Made by a program: the position numbers and the translations under genes
Source: Streptomyces xanthophaeus
GTDB taxonomy: Bacteria; Actinomycetota; Actinomycetes; Streptomycetales; Streptomycetaceae
Direction of reading: 5' to 3'
Assembly (NCBI RefSeq): GCF_000725805.1
Contig: NZ_JOFT01000008.1
Location: forward strand, 124,001-188,000
DNA: 64,000 nt
Notes under the pieces: model-generated
Databases searched by the model: none
The model's input: the letters and a program-made list of their open reading frames with translations, nothing else
What the model was told of the DNA's origin: nothing
Shown here: positions 42,843 to 51,768 of the stretch, piece after piece
How the letters are laid out: every line of letters starts with the position of its first letter
How positions within the stretch are numbered: the first letter of the stretch is position 1

Positions 42843-44171
42843 TCATGCCGGGGTCGGCTCGGCGGGCGGCAGTGACCAGTGGAAGGGGAACTGCGCCGAG
42901 CCGGTGGCCTCGACCCACTCCAGGCGGCTCTCCACGACCGCCCGCCGCGGCGGGGGGCACGCCGTACGGAGCCGGGTCAGCAGGGCACGGAGCCGGAGCA
43001 GGGTCATCGGGGACTGGGCGGCGGCGACCATGACGTCGTCGACCGCCTGGCGCACGTACTGCTCCCAGGTCGGGACGCGGACGATCAGCCGTGCCGCGCC
43101 CTGCGCGTCGGTGAAGGTGCCGATCGACAGGTCGCGGCCGGACAGCCGGGTCAGCAGGTCCTCGGTGTGGTCCAGCGTCTGCACCGCGGTGGCGGGGTCG
43201 TTGACCGCCGGGGACAGGGCGCGCAGCGTGATGTCCGTGAGGAGGCGCAGCGGCAGCCCGGCGTCCTGGTCGAAGGTGCGTTCCAGGCCGGTCAGGACCG
43301 AGCCGAGCACCTCATCCGGAGCCAGGTTCCCTCCGTGGGCCCGTGCGATCAGGGTGCCCGCGGAGAGGAGGGAGCCGATGGGCGCCTCGATGGTGACGAG
43401 GCTGCCGTGCCGTGCGGCGGCCGCGGCGAGGGCGGGTACGTCGATCTGCTGGAGGACGGCCGCCTTGCCGGGCCACCGGACTTCGAGCGGGGCGTCCGTA
43501 CCGCCCGCACCGTCCGTACCGCCCGCACCGTCCGTACCGCCCGCACCGTCCGTGCCCGGTACCGGGCGGTCGGCGGGCGGGCGGGAGCCGGGTGCGTACG
43601 GGCGCGCGTAGAGGGCGTCGAAGAGGCGGCGGCCGCGCTCGCTGACCGCGTCGAGGACGGCGGCGAGCTGGATCGCGCTGAACGCCCTGGACTGCAGGGT
43701 GCGCACGAAGACGAGCGTGAGCAGGGCGCACAGCACGGTGGCCACCGGGACGGCGACGGTGACCTCGGTCTTCTTGCCCATCGACAGTCCCGCGGTCACC
43801 GAGAAGATGAAGACGCCGACGACGAAGGCGAAGGTCCGCCACACGATCGGGTCGTCGCGGAACAGGACGAGGCGGGGCGTGAAGGTGCTCGCCGAGAACT
43901 GGATGACCAGGAAGAGCATCGAGTAGATGATGGCGACCAGGCTGACGACGCCGAAGCCGATGCTGAACACGAGCGTCACCACCCGCGCGACCTCGACCTG
44001 CGGCCCCACGGAGATGCGCGGTACCAGCAGCCCGAGGACCAGGCCCACGACCGCGCAGACGAGCTGCGCGAAGTCCCGGCGCATCGCGCGCGTGGGGTGG
44101 TGGAAGGGGGTGCCCCTGCGCCGCCGCATCCCGGACCTGCGGAGCGCGGGCACCTCAGCCGAGCCGGGCAT
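42843..44171 (-). CDS. DUF2254 family membrane protein
   Basis: A 442-residue protein with four N-terminal membrane helices (LVCAVVGLVLGLLVPRI, VVTLVFSIGFGVVSLVAIIY and two more to about residue 155) and a large soluble C-terminal region with LRALSPAVNDPATAVQTLDH, the DUF2254 signature. Function unknown. The start ATG at 44171 has a strong GAAGGAGG ribosome site. A soluble loop near residues 207-230 holds four DGAGGT-like repeats encoded by an 18-base DNA repeat (43497-43550). Confidence 0.88.
   Translation of the reverse strand: MPGSAEVPALRRSGMRRRRGTPFHHPTRAMRRDFAQLVCAVVGLVLGLLVPRISVGPQVEVARVVTLVFSIGFGVVSLVAIIYSMLFLVIQFSASTFTPRLVLFRDDPIVWRTFAFVVGVFIFSVTAGLSMGKKTEVTVAVPVATVLCALLTLVFVRTLQSRAFSAIQLAAVLDAVSERGRRLFDALYARPYAPGSRPPADRPVPGTDGAGGTDGAGGTDGAGGTDAPLEVRWPGKAAVLQQIDVPALAAAAARHGSLVTIEAPIGSLLSAGTLIARAHGGNLAPDEVLGSVLTGLERTFDQDAGLPLRLLTDITLRALSPAVNDPATAVQTLDHTEDLLTRLSGRDLSIGTFTDAQGAARLIVRVPTWEQYVRQAVDDVMVAAAQSPMTLLRLRALLTRLRTACPPPRRAVVESRLEWVEATGSAQFPFHWSLPPAEPTPA
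43497..43550. repeat. 18-bp tandem repeat inside the DUF2254 gene
   Basis: Three perfect copies of CGTACCGCCCGCACCGTC, in frame, each coding for six residues (GTDGAG) on the minus strand, plus a partial fourth. Copy changes would lengthen or shorten a loop without breaking the frame. Confidence 0.9.
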
Positions 44172-44343
44172 GCGGCCTCCTTCAACGGGTGCCGAGGGGG
44201 TGGTGCTGGGTGGTGCCAGTGAGTGATGCAATCACGGGCACCGCGAGCCCGAGTGGCGAAATGCCGGATACATCACTGTTTCCGTCATGGTTCTGCTGAA
44301 GGGCGGTCGCCGCCGCCGGTAGCAGCCTTGGAGGAGAACCGTC

Positions 44344-45249
44344 GTGTCCGAACCGCAGGACCGGCCGCGCCGGTTCGCCGTACCCGGCTGGATGCGCCGG
44401 CACACTCCCCTGCTGGGCCGCGTCCTCGGCCAGTTCGCGGCGGTCAGGGTCCTGGACTGCGCCACCCGGCTGGCCGCCCAGGCCTTCCTCGGGGCGCTGC
44501 CCTGCCTCTTCGTCATCGGGGCGCTGGCACCGGACTGGCTCCAGGAGCAGCTCGTGTACTCCATCCGTGGCGCGCTCGGGCTCCAGGACGCGGCGCTGGA
44601 CCAGGTGCGGGCGGTGTACGACGCCACCGACCCCACCGCCGTGGCGAGCACCAGCGGCGTGGGCGTGATCGTGACCCTGGTCTCCGCGACCGCGTGCAGC
44701 CGGGCGTTGCAGACGACGTGCGAACGCTCCTGGCACCTGTCCAAGACCGGGGCCAGGCTCGCCGCCTGGCGCTGGCTGGCCTGGCTCCTGGTGTGGCTCA
44801 CGGCGCTGTTGTTCCAGGGGCCGCTCCAGACCGCCTTCGGCACCAGCCGCGCCGTCGGCTTCCTCATCGCGGCGGTCGCCGGCATCTGCCTGTGGTGGTG
44901 GACCCAGCACCTGATGCTCGGGGGCCGCGTCCCGTGGCTGCCGCTGCTGCCCGGCGCGGTGCTGGCCGGGCTGGGGGTCCAGCTGCTGGTCCTGGGGTCG
45001 AGGATCTACATGCCGCGGGCGGTGGAGCGCAGCCTCCGGGAGTTCGGCCCCCTCGGCTCCGTCTTCGTCCTGCTCTCCTGGCTGATCGGGCTCTTCTTCG
45101 TCATCACGACGGCCGTCGCCGTCGGGTACGTGCTCGCTCACGAGCCCTGGGCGGCCAGGCGGCTGCACACCCCGGCGGCTGCGGACGAACCGAAGAGGGC
45201 CGCCCCCGGGGCGGACGACCCCACGGAACCCGCCGGGCCGGCCGGGTGA
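44344..45249 (+). CDS. YihY/BrkB-like inner membrane protein
   Basis: A 301-residue protein with about six membrane helices and the YihY family layout: AAQAFLGALPCLFVIGALAP, then LLPGAVLAGLGVQLLVLGSRIY and LIGLFFVITTAVAVGYVL. Once called ribonuclease BN, members are now seen as membrane proteins of unclear function. GTG start with GGAGGAG upstream. Ends in an Ala/Pro-rich tail. Confidence 0.85.
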   Translation: MSEPQDRPRRFAVPGWMRRHTPLLGRVLGQFAAVRVLDCATRLAAQAFLGALPCLFVIGALAPDWLQEQLVYSIRGALGLQDAALDQVRAVYDATDPTAVASTSGVGVIVTLVSATACSRALQTTCERSWHLSKTGARLAAWRWLAWLLVWLTALLFQGPLQTAFGTSRAVGFLIAAVAGICLWWWTQHLMLGGRVPWLPLLPGAVLAGLGVQLLVLGSRIYMPRAVERSLREFGPLGSVFVLLSWLIGLFFVITTAVAVGYVLAHEPWAARRLHTPAAADEPKRAAPGADDPTEPAGPAG

Positions 45250-45255
45250 ACCGCG

Positions 45256-45309
45256 CGGTCGGGCCGGTCGGGTGAGACGTCCCGGTCGGGCCGGTCGGGT
45301 GAGACGTCC
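45256..45309. repeat. 27-bp tandem duplication
   Basis: CGGTCGGGCCGGTCGGGTGAG plus ACGTCC forms a 27-base unit present twice in a row without change, immediately after the yihY-like stop codon. The tail of the gene itself has related GGCCGG motifs, so it looks like a recent slippage duplication. Confidence 0.85.
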
Positions 45310-45487
45310 CGGTCGCGCGAGCCGGGCCGGGACCGTACGGGCGCCCGTCCGCAGCCCTCCTACGGGGGGTCCTGGGCGGACTGCACGCCCGTCACACGCT
45401 TTTCATACCCCGTGCATGGTCTGGGACGGGCGCGGCTTCCATGATCGTCGCAGCGCCCATCCGTCCCCGCCCGCGAGGAGCAGCCCC

Positions 45488-47740
45488 ATGTCCAGCCGCC
45501 GTACCTTCCTGACCGGCTCGGCCGCCGCGCTCGGTGCGGCCGCCGGCGTCCCGGCCGCCGCCGCGGCTCAGGTGCCGGGCGCGCCGGACGGCGCCGGAGC
45601 GGCTGCGGGAGCCGCTTCCGAGGCCTCTGCCGGTACGAGGCCGCCGAACATCGTCGTCGTGCTGGCCGACGACCTCGGCTACGGCGAGCTCGGCGCCTAC
45701 GGGCAGAAGCTGATCGCCACGCCCCGGCTGGACCGGCTCGCCACCGAGGGGCTGCGCTTCACCGACGCCTATTCCACGGCCGCCGTCTGCGCCCCGTCCC
45801 GCGCCTCCCTGCTGACCGGACTCCACACCGGCCACTCCACGGTCCGCGCCAACCCCGCGGCGGCCCAGGGCTCGCTCACCTCGGCCGACACCACCTTCGC
45901 CGAGGTCCTGCGCGCCCGCGGCTACCGCACCGCGGTGATCGGCAAATGGGGTTTCGGCCCGGAGGCCGCCGGCCAGGACAGCCACCCGGCGGCGCGCGGC
46001 TTCGAGGAGTTCTACGGCTACATCGACCACAGCCACGCCCACCAGTACTACCCGCAGTACCTGTGGCACAACGACGCCAAGGAGACCATCGCGGCCAACG
46101 CGGGCGGCGCCAAGGCCGTCTACGCCCCCGACCTCCTCGAACAGCGCGCCCTGGACTTCATCGACGACAACGCGGCGCAGCCGTTCCTCCTGCTGCTGAC
46201 CCCGAACGTCCCGCACGCGCCCAGCGACGTCCCCGACACCAGCGCCTACGCCGGACGCACCTGGTCCGCCTCGAACAAGGGCCATGCGGCCCAGGTCAGC
46301 TACTTCGACTCGCTCGTCGGCAAGGTGGTCGACCGGCTCCGTGCCCTCGGCCTGGAGCAGGACACCGTCCTGCTCGTCACCAGCGACAACGGCCCGCACG
46401 AGGAGGGCGGGGTCGATCCCGACCTGTTCGACGCCAACGGGCCGCTGCGCGGCTACAAGCGCAACCTGTACGAGGGCGGCGTACGCGTCCCGCTCATCGC
46501 CTGGGGACCGGGCCGGGTGCGGCAGGGCGCCAGCAACCGCATCACCTCGCTGACCGACGTCCTGCCGACCCTCGCCGAACTGGCCGGCGCGCCCGCCCCC
46601 ACGGACGTGGACGGGCTCTCCGCCGCGCCGCTGCTCGGCGGCAGCGCCGACTCGGCCCGCCACGGCCACCTGTACTGGTTCCGCGACGAGCGCGGAGTCA
46701 CCAGCCGCGCCAACGCCCAGGACAACAAGCGCGCCACCTGGCTCGCCGAGGCGGTCCGCCAGGACAACTGGAAGGCCGTGCGCTTCGCTCCCCAGCGCGA
46801 CCACGCCCTTCCCGACGCTCAGTGGCAGGTCGAGCTCTACGACCTGGCCACCGACCTGGGCGAGACGCGCAACGTCGTGGACAAGCACCCGGCCAAGGTG
46901 ACCGAGCTGGTGGCGCTGATGCGCTCGTCCTGGCAGGACACCTACACGCGGATCCCGTTCGGTACGCGGCTGACGCTGCCCCCACTGGCCGTCCCGGGCC
47001 AGGCGTTCACCGTGACCGCCACGCTGGCCAACGGATCCGCCCGGCCGTGGACCACGGCCGCCCTCGTCCTGCGCGCCCCGGCCGGCTGGACCGTCACCCC
47101 GGCCTCGGCGAACACCGCCGAACAGCTCGCCGCAGGCGCCCGGCTCACCGCCTCCTGGCAGGTCACGGCGCCCGCGGACGCCGCTGCCGCCCGGAGCTGG
47201 GAACTCACCGCGGAGGGCAGCGCCGTCACCCCGGCGGGCCCGGTCCGCTACCCGGCGACGGGCAGCGTACCGACCCCGCCGCCCGCGCCCACACGCAGCT
47301 CGTACCTCTCGGACCTCACCTGGATCAGCGCCACCAACGGCTGGGGGCCGGTGGAACGCGATGCCTCGAACGGCAAGAACGCCGCCGGGGACGGCCCGTC
47401 GATCGCCTTCGGCGGTACGACGTACCCCAAGGGCCTGGGCGTCCACGCACCCAGCGACCTCGCCTACCATCTCGGCGGCGTCGGCGTCCGGTTCACCTCG
47501 CTGGTCGGGATCGACGACTTCTCCGCCGCCCAGAGCGCGGTCGGCGCGACCCGCGCCAAGGTCTACGGCGACGAGCGGCTGCTGCACACCACCCCGACGC
47601 TGACGGCGGCGACCGGACCGGTCCAGGTCGACCTCGACGTCCGCGGTGTACGCGTGCTGCGGCTGGTGGTGGAGGACGCCAACAACCGCAGCTCCTTCGA
47701 CCACACCTCCTGGGCCCTGGCCCACGTCACCGTCGGCTGA
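45488..47740 (+). CDS. Tat-exported sulfatase with NEW3-like and NPCBM-like domains
   Basis: A 750-residue secreted arylsulfatase. A twin-arginine signal (SSRRTFLTG) precedes the sulfatase domain (residues about 50-560): NIVVVLADDLGYGELGAYG metal site, the formylglycine motif CAPSR at Cys101, and TSDNGPHEEGG. Then a NEW3-type beta domain (about 575-675) and a C-terminal NPCBM-like carbohydrate-binding module (SYLSDLTWISATNGWGPVER, KGLGVHAPSDLAYHL). It likely strips sulfate from polysaccharides or glycoconjugates outside the cell. GAGGAG precedes the ATG. It needs a formylglycine-generating enzyme, not seen nearby. Confidence 0.9.
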   Translation: MSSRRTFLTGSAAALGAAAGVPAAAAAQVPGAPDGAGAAAGAASEASAGTRPPNIVVVLADDLGYGELGAYGQKLIATPRLDRLATEGLRFTDAYSTAAVCAPSRASLLTGLHTGHSTVRANPAAAQGSLTSADTTFAEVLRARGYRTAVIGKWGFGPEAAGQDSHPAARGFEEFYGYIDHSHAHQYYPQYLWHNDAKETIAANAGGAKAVYAPDLLEQRALDFIDDNAAQPFLLLLTPNVPHAPSDVPDTSAYAGRTWSASNKGHAAQVSYFDSLVGKVVDRLRALGLEQDTVLLVTSDNGPHEEGGVDPDLFDANGPLRGYKRNLYEGGVRVPLIAWGPGRVRQGASNRITSLTDVLPTLAELAGAPAPTDVDGLSAAPLLGGSADSARHGHLYWFRDERGVTSRANAQDNKRATWLAEAVRQDNWKAVRFAPQRDHALPDAQWQVELYDLATDLGETRNVVDKHPAKVTELVALMRSSWQDTYTRIPFGTRLTLPPLAVPGQAFTVTATLANGSARPWTTAALVLRAPAGWTVTPASANTAEQLAAGARLTASWQVTAPADAAAARSWELTAEGSAVTPAGPVRYPATGSVPTPPPAPTRSSYLSDLTWISATNGWGPVERDASNGKNAAGDGPSIAFGGTTYPKGLGVHAPSDLAYHLGGVGVRFTSLVGIDDFSAAQSAVGATRAKVYGDERLLHTTPTLTAATGPVQVDLDVRGVRVLRLVVEDANNRSSFDHTSWALAHVTVG

Positions 47741-47744
47741 CGCC

Positions 47745-47765
47745 GCCCGGGGCTCCACCCCGGGC
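47745..47765 (+). terminator. Terminator after the sulfatase
   Basis: GCCCGGGG and CCCCGGGC pair perfectly around CTCCA, five bases past the stop codon. Short but very stable. Confidence 0.7.
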
Positions 47766-47854
47766 AGCCGTCGCTGCACCGGTCTGCGCCGATATCGGGG
47801 TGCGGACCGGCGCGGGCGGCTGGCACTGTCCCGTCATGACCTTGATCGTTCGAC

Positions 47855-47935
47855 GCCACCGCCGCGCGCGAGGAGTTCCTCGCCGCCCTCGACGGCGCCG
47901 GGAGCGGGCACGAGGTCAATCCCGTCCTCAAACGC
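47855..47935 (+). pseudogene. Short decayed coding remnant
   Basis: The plus strand reads DATAAREEFLAALDGAGSGH and on to EVNPVLKRGAVPA before being cut off at the end of the small membrane gene on the other strand. The composition is protein-like but only 25-30 residues remain, with an ATG in another frame at 47836, as if frameshifted. Family unknown. Confidence 0.3.
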
Positions 47936-48164
47936 GGCGCGGTGCCGGCATCAGGTCGGGGCTCTGCTGCCAGCCCCACCACAGCCCGTAGCCGGCTCCC
48001 AGGAGCAGCAGGCAGCTCAGCGCCTGCACGATGGACTCGCCGAGGAGTTCCCCGAAGAACTCCTTGGTCCCTTCCCAGATCGCCCTCAGGTTGCCGTGGT
48101 CTTCCTCCAGGGTCTTCGTCGGTTCGCCCGGCTCGGGCGACGGGTCCTGCGGCCTCGTGGTCAT
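47928..48164 (-). CDS. Small single-pass membrane protein linked to the kinase gene
   Basis: A 78-residue protein: a charged cytoplasmic N-terminus (EDHGNLRAIWEGTKEFFGEL), one membrane helix (VQALSCLLLLGAGYGLWWGW) and a short tail. ATG at 48164 has AAGGGGGG upstream. It starts only 20 bases after the stop of the Ser/Thr kinase, so the two are probably co-transcribed and may work together at the membrane. Confidence 0.7.
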   Translation of the reverse strand: MTTRPQDPSPEPGEPTKTLEEDHGNLRAIWEGTKEFFGELLGESIVQALSCLLLLGAGYGLWWGWQQSPDLMPAPRRV

Positions 48165-48184
48165 TTCCCCCCTTGTCGATCGGT

Positions 48185-49831
48185 TCAGCGGTGGCGGGCC
48201 AGGGCCGCGGGAGCGCCGGCCGACTGGGCTCCTTCGGATTCGAGCGTCACCCGGTCCGGCTCCGCCATGGTCAGCACGTAGATGTTGCCGCGGGGGCAGT
48301 CGAAGGTCGCGCCCCGGTCGGTCGGGTGGCTGGTCACCGCCTCGAAGACCGCGGTGGCCCCTCGGACCTGCCGCAGTTCGAGGGCCTCCGTGCACCCGAG
48401 GTTGCGCCCGCTGGCGACCTCCTTGACCTCGCTGACCTGCCGGCCGACGAGCTCGCCGACGGCTCCGGCGTTCAGCGTGACGGTGACGCCGAACTCGCCG
48501 GTCCTCGCCAGGGTGATGCCGTCCGCGTCCGGGGTACCCGGGCCGGTCCCGGACCAGGTGCCGACCCACGTCTGCGGCAGCGCCGCCGTGGACGCGGACC
48601 CGGACGCGCTCGGGGCGGTGGCGGCGGGGGTGGCGGGGGCCGAGGCCTTGCCGTCGGCGCCGCGGCTGCCGCCGTCCCCCTCACCGGTGAACCGGACCGC
48701 GAGCGTGACGGTCACGGCGAGGGCCGCGGCGCCGACGGCCGCGGCGCTCAGCAGGGTCGTCCGGGAAGCCCGTCCGGTCCGGCTCCCGGACTCGCCGGGC
48801 GACGGCAGCGGCAGCGGCAGCGGGGTGCCGGGGGCCGTGTCCGGCGGCGCCGGTACGGCGGGCGCCGCCGCAGGTGCGACGGGAGCGGGGATGGGGGGCT
48901 GCGCGGGCGGGGACTGCGGGCCGGGCGCGGCGAGGAGGTCCTGCAGTGCCGCCTCCCGCCGGGCGACCTCCTTGAGGAGGGCGGGTGAGGCCGCCTCGGT
49001 CCAGGCGTCCTCCCCGTCGGCGGCGCCGAGCCGCGCCCGGACCTCCTCGGCGGCAGGCCGCCGGTCCGGATCCTTGGCCAAGCAGTCCCGTACCAACGGA
49101 AGGAGCACGTCCGGCACTCCGTCGAGAAGGGGCTCGTCGTGGACGATCCGGTACAGCAGGGCCGGCAGGTCCAGTTCCTCCCCGCGCGCGAGGAAGGGGC
49201 TGCGTCCGGTGGCCGCGTACACGAGGACCGCGGCGAGGGAGAACACGTCCGCCGGAGCCGCGGCGACGGCGCCGCTCGCCTGCTCGGGCGCGAGGAAGCC
49301 GGGCGTGCCGATGACCGTGCCCGTCCGGGTGCGCCGCGGGTCGCGGACCGCGCGGGCGATGCCGAAGTCGATGAGGTAGGGCCGCTCCCGGCCCAGCAGT
49401 ACGTTCCCCGGCTTGATGTCGCGGTGGACCACGCCCGCTTCCCGCACGGTGACCAGTGCGGCCGACAACTCCCGGGCCAGGGACCACAGGGCGGGTCCGG
49501 CGAGCGGCCCCTGGCCCTGCACCCAGTCACCGAGGGAGGGTGCGGCCACGTACTCGGTGGCCAGCCACTGCGGGGTGGCGCCCGGCGGGCTGAAGTCCAC
49601 CACCGAGACCGTCCACGGGCAGCGCACGCGGTCGTTGGTGCGTATCTCCGTGGTGAAGCGTTCGGCGAAGTCCGGTTCCTGGCTGAGGTGCCGGTGGACG
49701 GTCTTCAGGGCCAGCGGACGGCCGGAGGCCGTACGGGCCAGGAACACCTCGCCCATCCCGCCCTCGCCGAGCCGTGCCAGCAGGCGGTACCCGCCGATCT
49801 CCGGCGGTTCACCCGCTCTCAAGGACTCCAC
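48185..49831 (-). CDS. Membrane Ser/Thr protein kinase (PknB type)
   Basis: A 548-residue Hanks-type kinase. The catalytic domain (residues about 14-275) has GEGGMGEVFLA, Lys43 in LALKTVHRH, VHRDIKPGNVLL with catalytic Asp137, DFGIA and GTPGFLAPEQ, so it should be active. An Ala/Pro-rich juxtamembrane region, one membrane helix (LLSAAAVGAAALAVTVTLAV, about 365-385) and an extracellular domain of about 150 residues with two cysteines follow. The outer domain lacks PASTA repeats, so its ligand is not simple peptidoglycan stem. First gene of a pair with a small membrane protein. Confidence 0.92.
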   Translation of the reverse strand: MESLRAGEPPEIGGYRLLARLGEGGMGEVFLARTASGRPLALKTVHRHLSQEPDFAERFTTEIRTNDRVRCPWTVSVVDFSPPGATPQWLATEYVAAPSLGDWVQGQGPLAGPALWSLARELSAALVTVREAGVVHRDIKPGNVLLGRERPYLIDFGIARAVRDPRRTRTGTVIGTPGFLAPEQASGAVAAAPADVFSLAAVLVYAATGRSPFLARGEELDLPALLYRIVHDEPLLDGVPDVLLPLVRDCLAKDPDRRPAAEEVRARLGAADGEDAWTEAASPALLKEVARREAALQDLLAAPGPQSPPAQPPIPAPVAPAAAPAVPAPPDTAPGTPLPLPLPSPGESGSRTGRASRTTLLSAAAVGAAALAVTVTLAVRFTGEGDGGSRGADGKASAPATPAATAPSASGSASTAALPQTWVGTWSGTGPGTPDADGITLARTGEFGVTVTLNAGAVGELVGRQVSEVKEVASGRNLGCTEALELRQVRGATAVFEAVTSHPTDRGATFDCPRGNIYVLTMAEPDRVTLESEGAQSAGAPAALARHR

Positions 49832-50035
49832 CGACTCCCCCTGCCCTCATGCCCGTTGACGGTCCGCAGTGTACGGACCGTCCGGTGGGCGGCTCCACGG
49901 AGGTGGCCCGCTCCCGGGACCACCCCCGCGAGCCCCCAGGGCCGAGCCACGCGGCCGGTCCGGCGTTCCGCGCCGGCCCCGCGGAAGTCATCGAACTCGC
50001 CGCCCCGTCGGCCTGACCCCTCGGGGCGACCGCCG

Positions 50036-50857
50036 TCAGCGACGGGCCCGGCAGGAGACCATCAGCCATGCCGCATCGGAGAATTCCGGCCGGTCCAGGT
50101 GGGCGACGGCGCGTCGGATCTCCGGCTCCGTCATGAGACCTGCCTCGACGAGGGCCGGGGTGGCTTGGGTGAAGCACTGGCGCCAGTACGCGTCCTCCGC
50201 GTCGTCCCGCCCGCATGCCGACAGTTCGGCGGACATCGTGAGATCGGTCAGTCCGGCGTCGGCCATGGCCAAAGGGATGCGTCGGGCCCAGGAGTTGTCG
50301 GTGCCGTGGATCCGGGCCATGAGCTTCTCGCAGGCGGTCAGGAGCGCCGCGAAGTCGGGGTAGGGAGAGGATTCGGCCGGCAGATAGGTGGGGTCCTCGA
50401 TGACCAGCCAGCCTCCCGGCTTCAGCCAGCCCGCCATCCGCCGTACGACCTGCTCGGGGGCGGGAAGGTGGGTCAGTACCGCCCGGGCGTGGACGAGGTC
50501 GAGCGAAGCCGGGGGAAAGCCCGCCGTGGTGACGTCCTGCTGCACGACCGTCAGATTGCCGGGCCGATCCGTGGACTCGAGGAAGCCTGTGTCCAGATCG
50601 GTGGCCGTGACCCGTCCGTCCGGACAGGTTTCGGCGAGCCATCGCGCCACCCCGCCGGTTCCGGCTCCGACTTCGGCGCAGTGCCAGGACCGTGTCATGG
50701 GCAGGTGCTCCAGGATCCGGATCGTTGCGGGATCACAGACCTTCTCCAGGAGGAGCAGCCGGTCGTACTCCCCGGCCGTCCCGTGGCCCAGGAGGCCTTC
50801 GGCGTAGCGGTCACTCATCGGCGCGCCTCCACAGACCGCGGTGTCGATGGCGTTCAT
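50036..50857 (-). CDS. SAM-dependent methyltransferase
   Basis: A 273-residue class I methyltransferase: motif I AEVGAGTGGVARWLAE, then VTATDLDTGFL, LVHARAVLTHLPAPEQVV and LKPGGWLVIEDPTYLP. The ATG at 50857 overlaps the stop of the prenyltransferase by four bases, which sets the start and shows coupled translation; an inner ATG at 50818 (MSDRYAEG) is possible. Most likely O-, C- or N-methylates the prenylated aromatic product of its partner. Confidence 0.88.
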   Translation of the reverse strand: MNAIDTAVCGGAPMSDRYAEGLLGHGTAGEYDRLLLLEKVCDPATIRILEHLPMTRSWHCAEVGAGTGGVARWLAETCPDGRVTATDLDTGFLESTDRPGNLTVVQQDVTTAGFPPASLDLVHARAVLTHLPAPEQVVRRMAGWLKPGGWLVIEDPTYLPAESSPYPDFAALLTACEKLMARIHGTDNSWARRIPLAMADAGLTDLTMSAELSACGRDDAEDAYWRQCFTQATPALVEAGLMTEPEIRRAVAHLDRPEFSDAAWLMVSCRARR

Positions 50858-51768
50858 ACCCGCTCGCCGAGGTCGGTCATGGGGCTCGCCCACTGCTGCA
50901 TGAGTTCCACCAGGCGTCCGCAGTAGGAGCGTTCCGCCTTGAGGTACTGCGCGTCCCCGGCACCGAAGGACCAGGCGATGGCGTTCATCTCCTCGTCGTC
51001 GTGGGAGGGCGCTGCGCGAAAGAAGTGCTCCAGCCGGTCACCGATGGCGGGGAATCGCCCGACGGGGAGTTTGAGAGCGTAGAAGCCCACGCGCTGGATC
51101 CGGCCCGTGGCGGCCGTCATCGTGACGGAGAAGGTGTAGCCGGTGGGTGCGGTGAACTCCTGCATGTCCTGCATCACGGAGGCTTTCGGGAGCCCGGCGC
51201 CGGTGAGAGCAAGGAACTGCTCGGCCTGGGCGGGCGAGAAGCCCTCGGAGGTACGGAAGTACAGGTTCACCGACCGGTGCTGGTAGTCGACCGCCACGTG
51301 CCGCACCCACACCAGTCCCAGCTGCCGGAAGGCGGCTTCGTGCCGCCGGATCCCTTCCGGCACGCCCGGAGCGGCGAGGATGTCGGTCAGGGGCCGCATC
51401 CCTCCCAGGAACACCCAGGTCTTCACGAGCCCGGCGGCGGCGTCGAAGTCGCACAGCTCGGTCGAATCCGCGTACAGGCCGCTCCAGACCTCGATCAGCC
51501 GGGCCACGGGATCGGCCGGCTCCAGGAGTCCCGCCCTGGTCGCGATGGCGACGGTGGCCGTGGGACGGCGCTCGTAGAAGCGGTAGTTGAGCGCACCGGC
51601 CGGCTTGCTGGTGGTGCGCCACAGGACCGCTCCGTCGTGGAACCCTGCCGCGAACGTGTCGACCATGCGGCGGGTGGTGTCCGGGCAGTAGGCGGCGCCG
51701 ATGGCCCGGGCCGTCGCCTGGGTGTCGGCCAGGAACCGAGCGGGCGCGAACTTGCACGATCCGGGCAT
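50854..51768 (-). CDS. ABBA-type aromatic prenyltransferase
   Basis: A 304-residue soluble prenyltransferase of the CloQ/NphB (ABBA, Orf2) family. Typical features: VDTFAAGFHDGAVLWRTT, GALNYRFYERRP, VDYQHRSVNLYFR and YCGRLVELMQQW. These enzymes fold as a ten-strand barrel and attach dimethylallyl or geranyl groups to phenols, naphthalenes, phenazines or hydroxybenzoates; there is no DDxxD motif, consistent with the Mg-independent members. Coupled to a methyltransferase, with no polyketide synthase or other biosynthetic genes in the window, so the acceptor is probably made elsewhere. Confidence 0.88.
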   Translation of the reverse strand: MPGSCKFAPARFLADTQATARAIGAAYCPDTTRRMVDTFAAGFHDGAVLWRTTSKPAGALNYRFYERRPTATVAIATRAGLLEPADPVARLIEVWSGLYADSTELCDFDAAAGLVKTWVFLGGMRPLTDILAAPGVPEGIRRHEAAFRQLGLVWVRHVAVDYQHRSVNLYFRTSEGFSPAQAEQFLALTGAGLPKASVMQDMQEFTAPTGYTFSVTMTAATGRIQRVGFYALKLPVGRFPAIGDRLEHFFRAAPSHDDEEMNAIAWSFGAGDAQYLKAERSYCGRLVELMQQWASPMTDLGERV

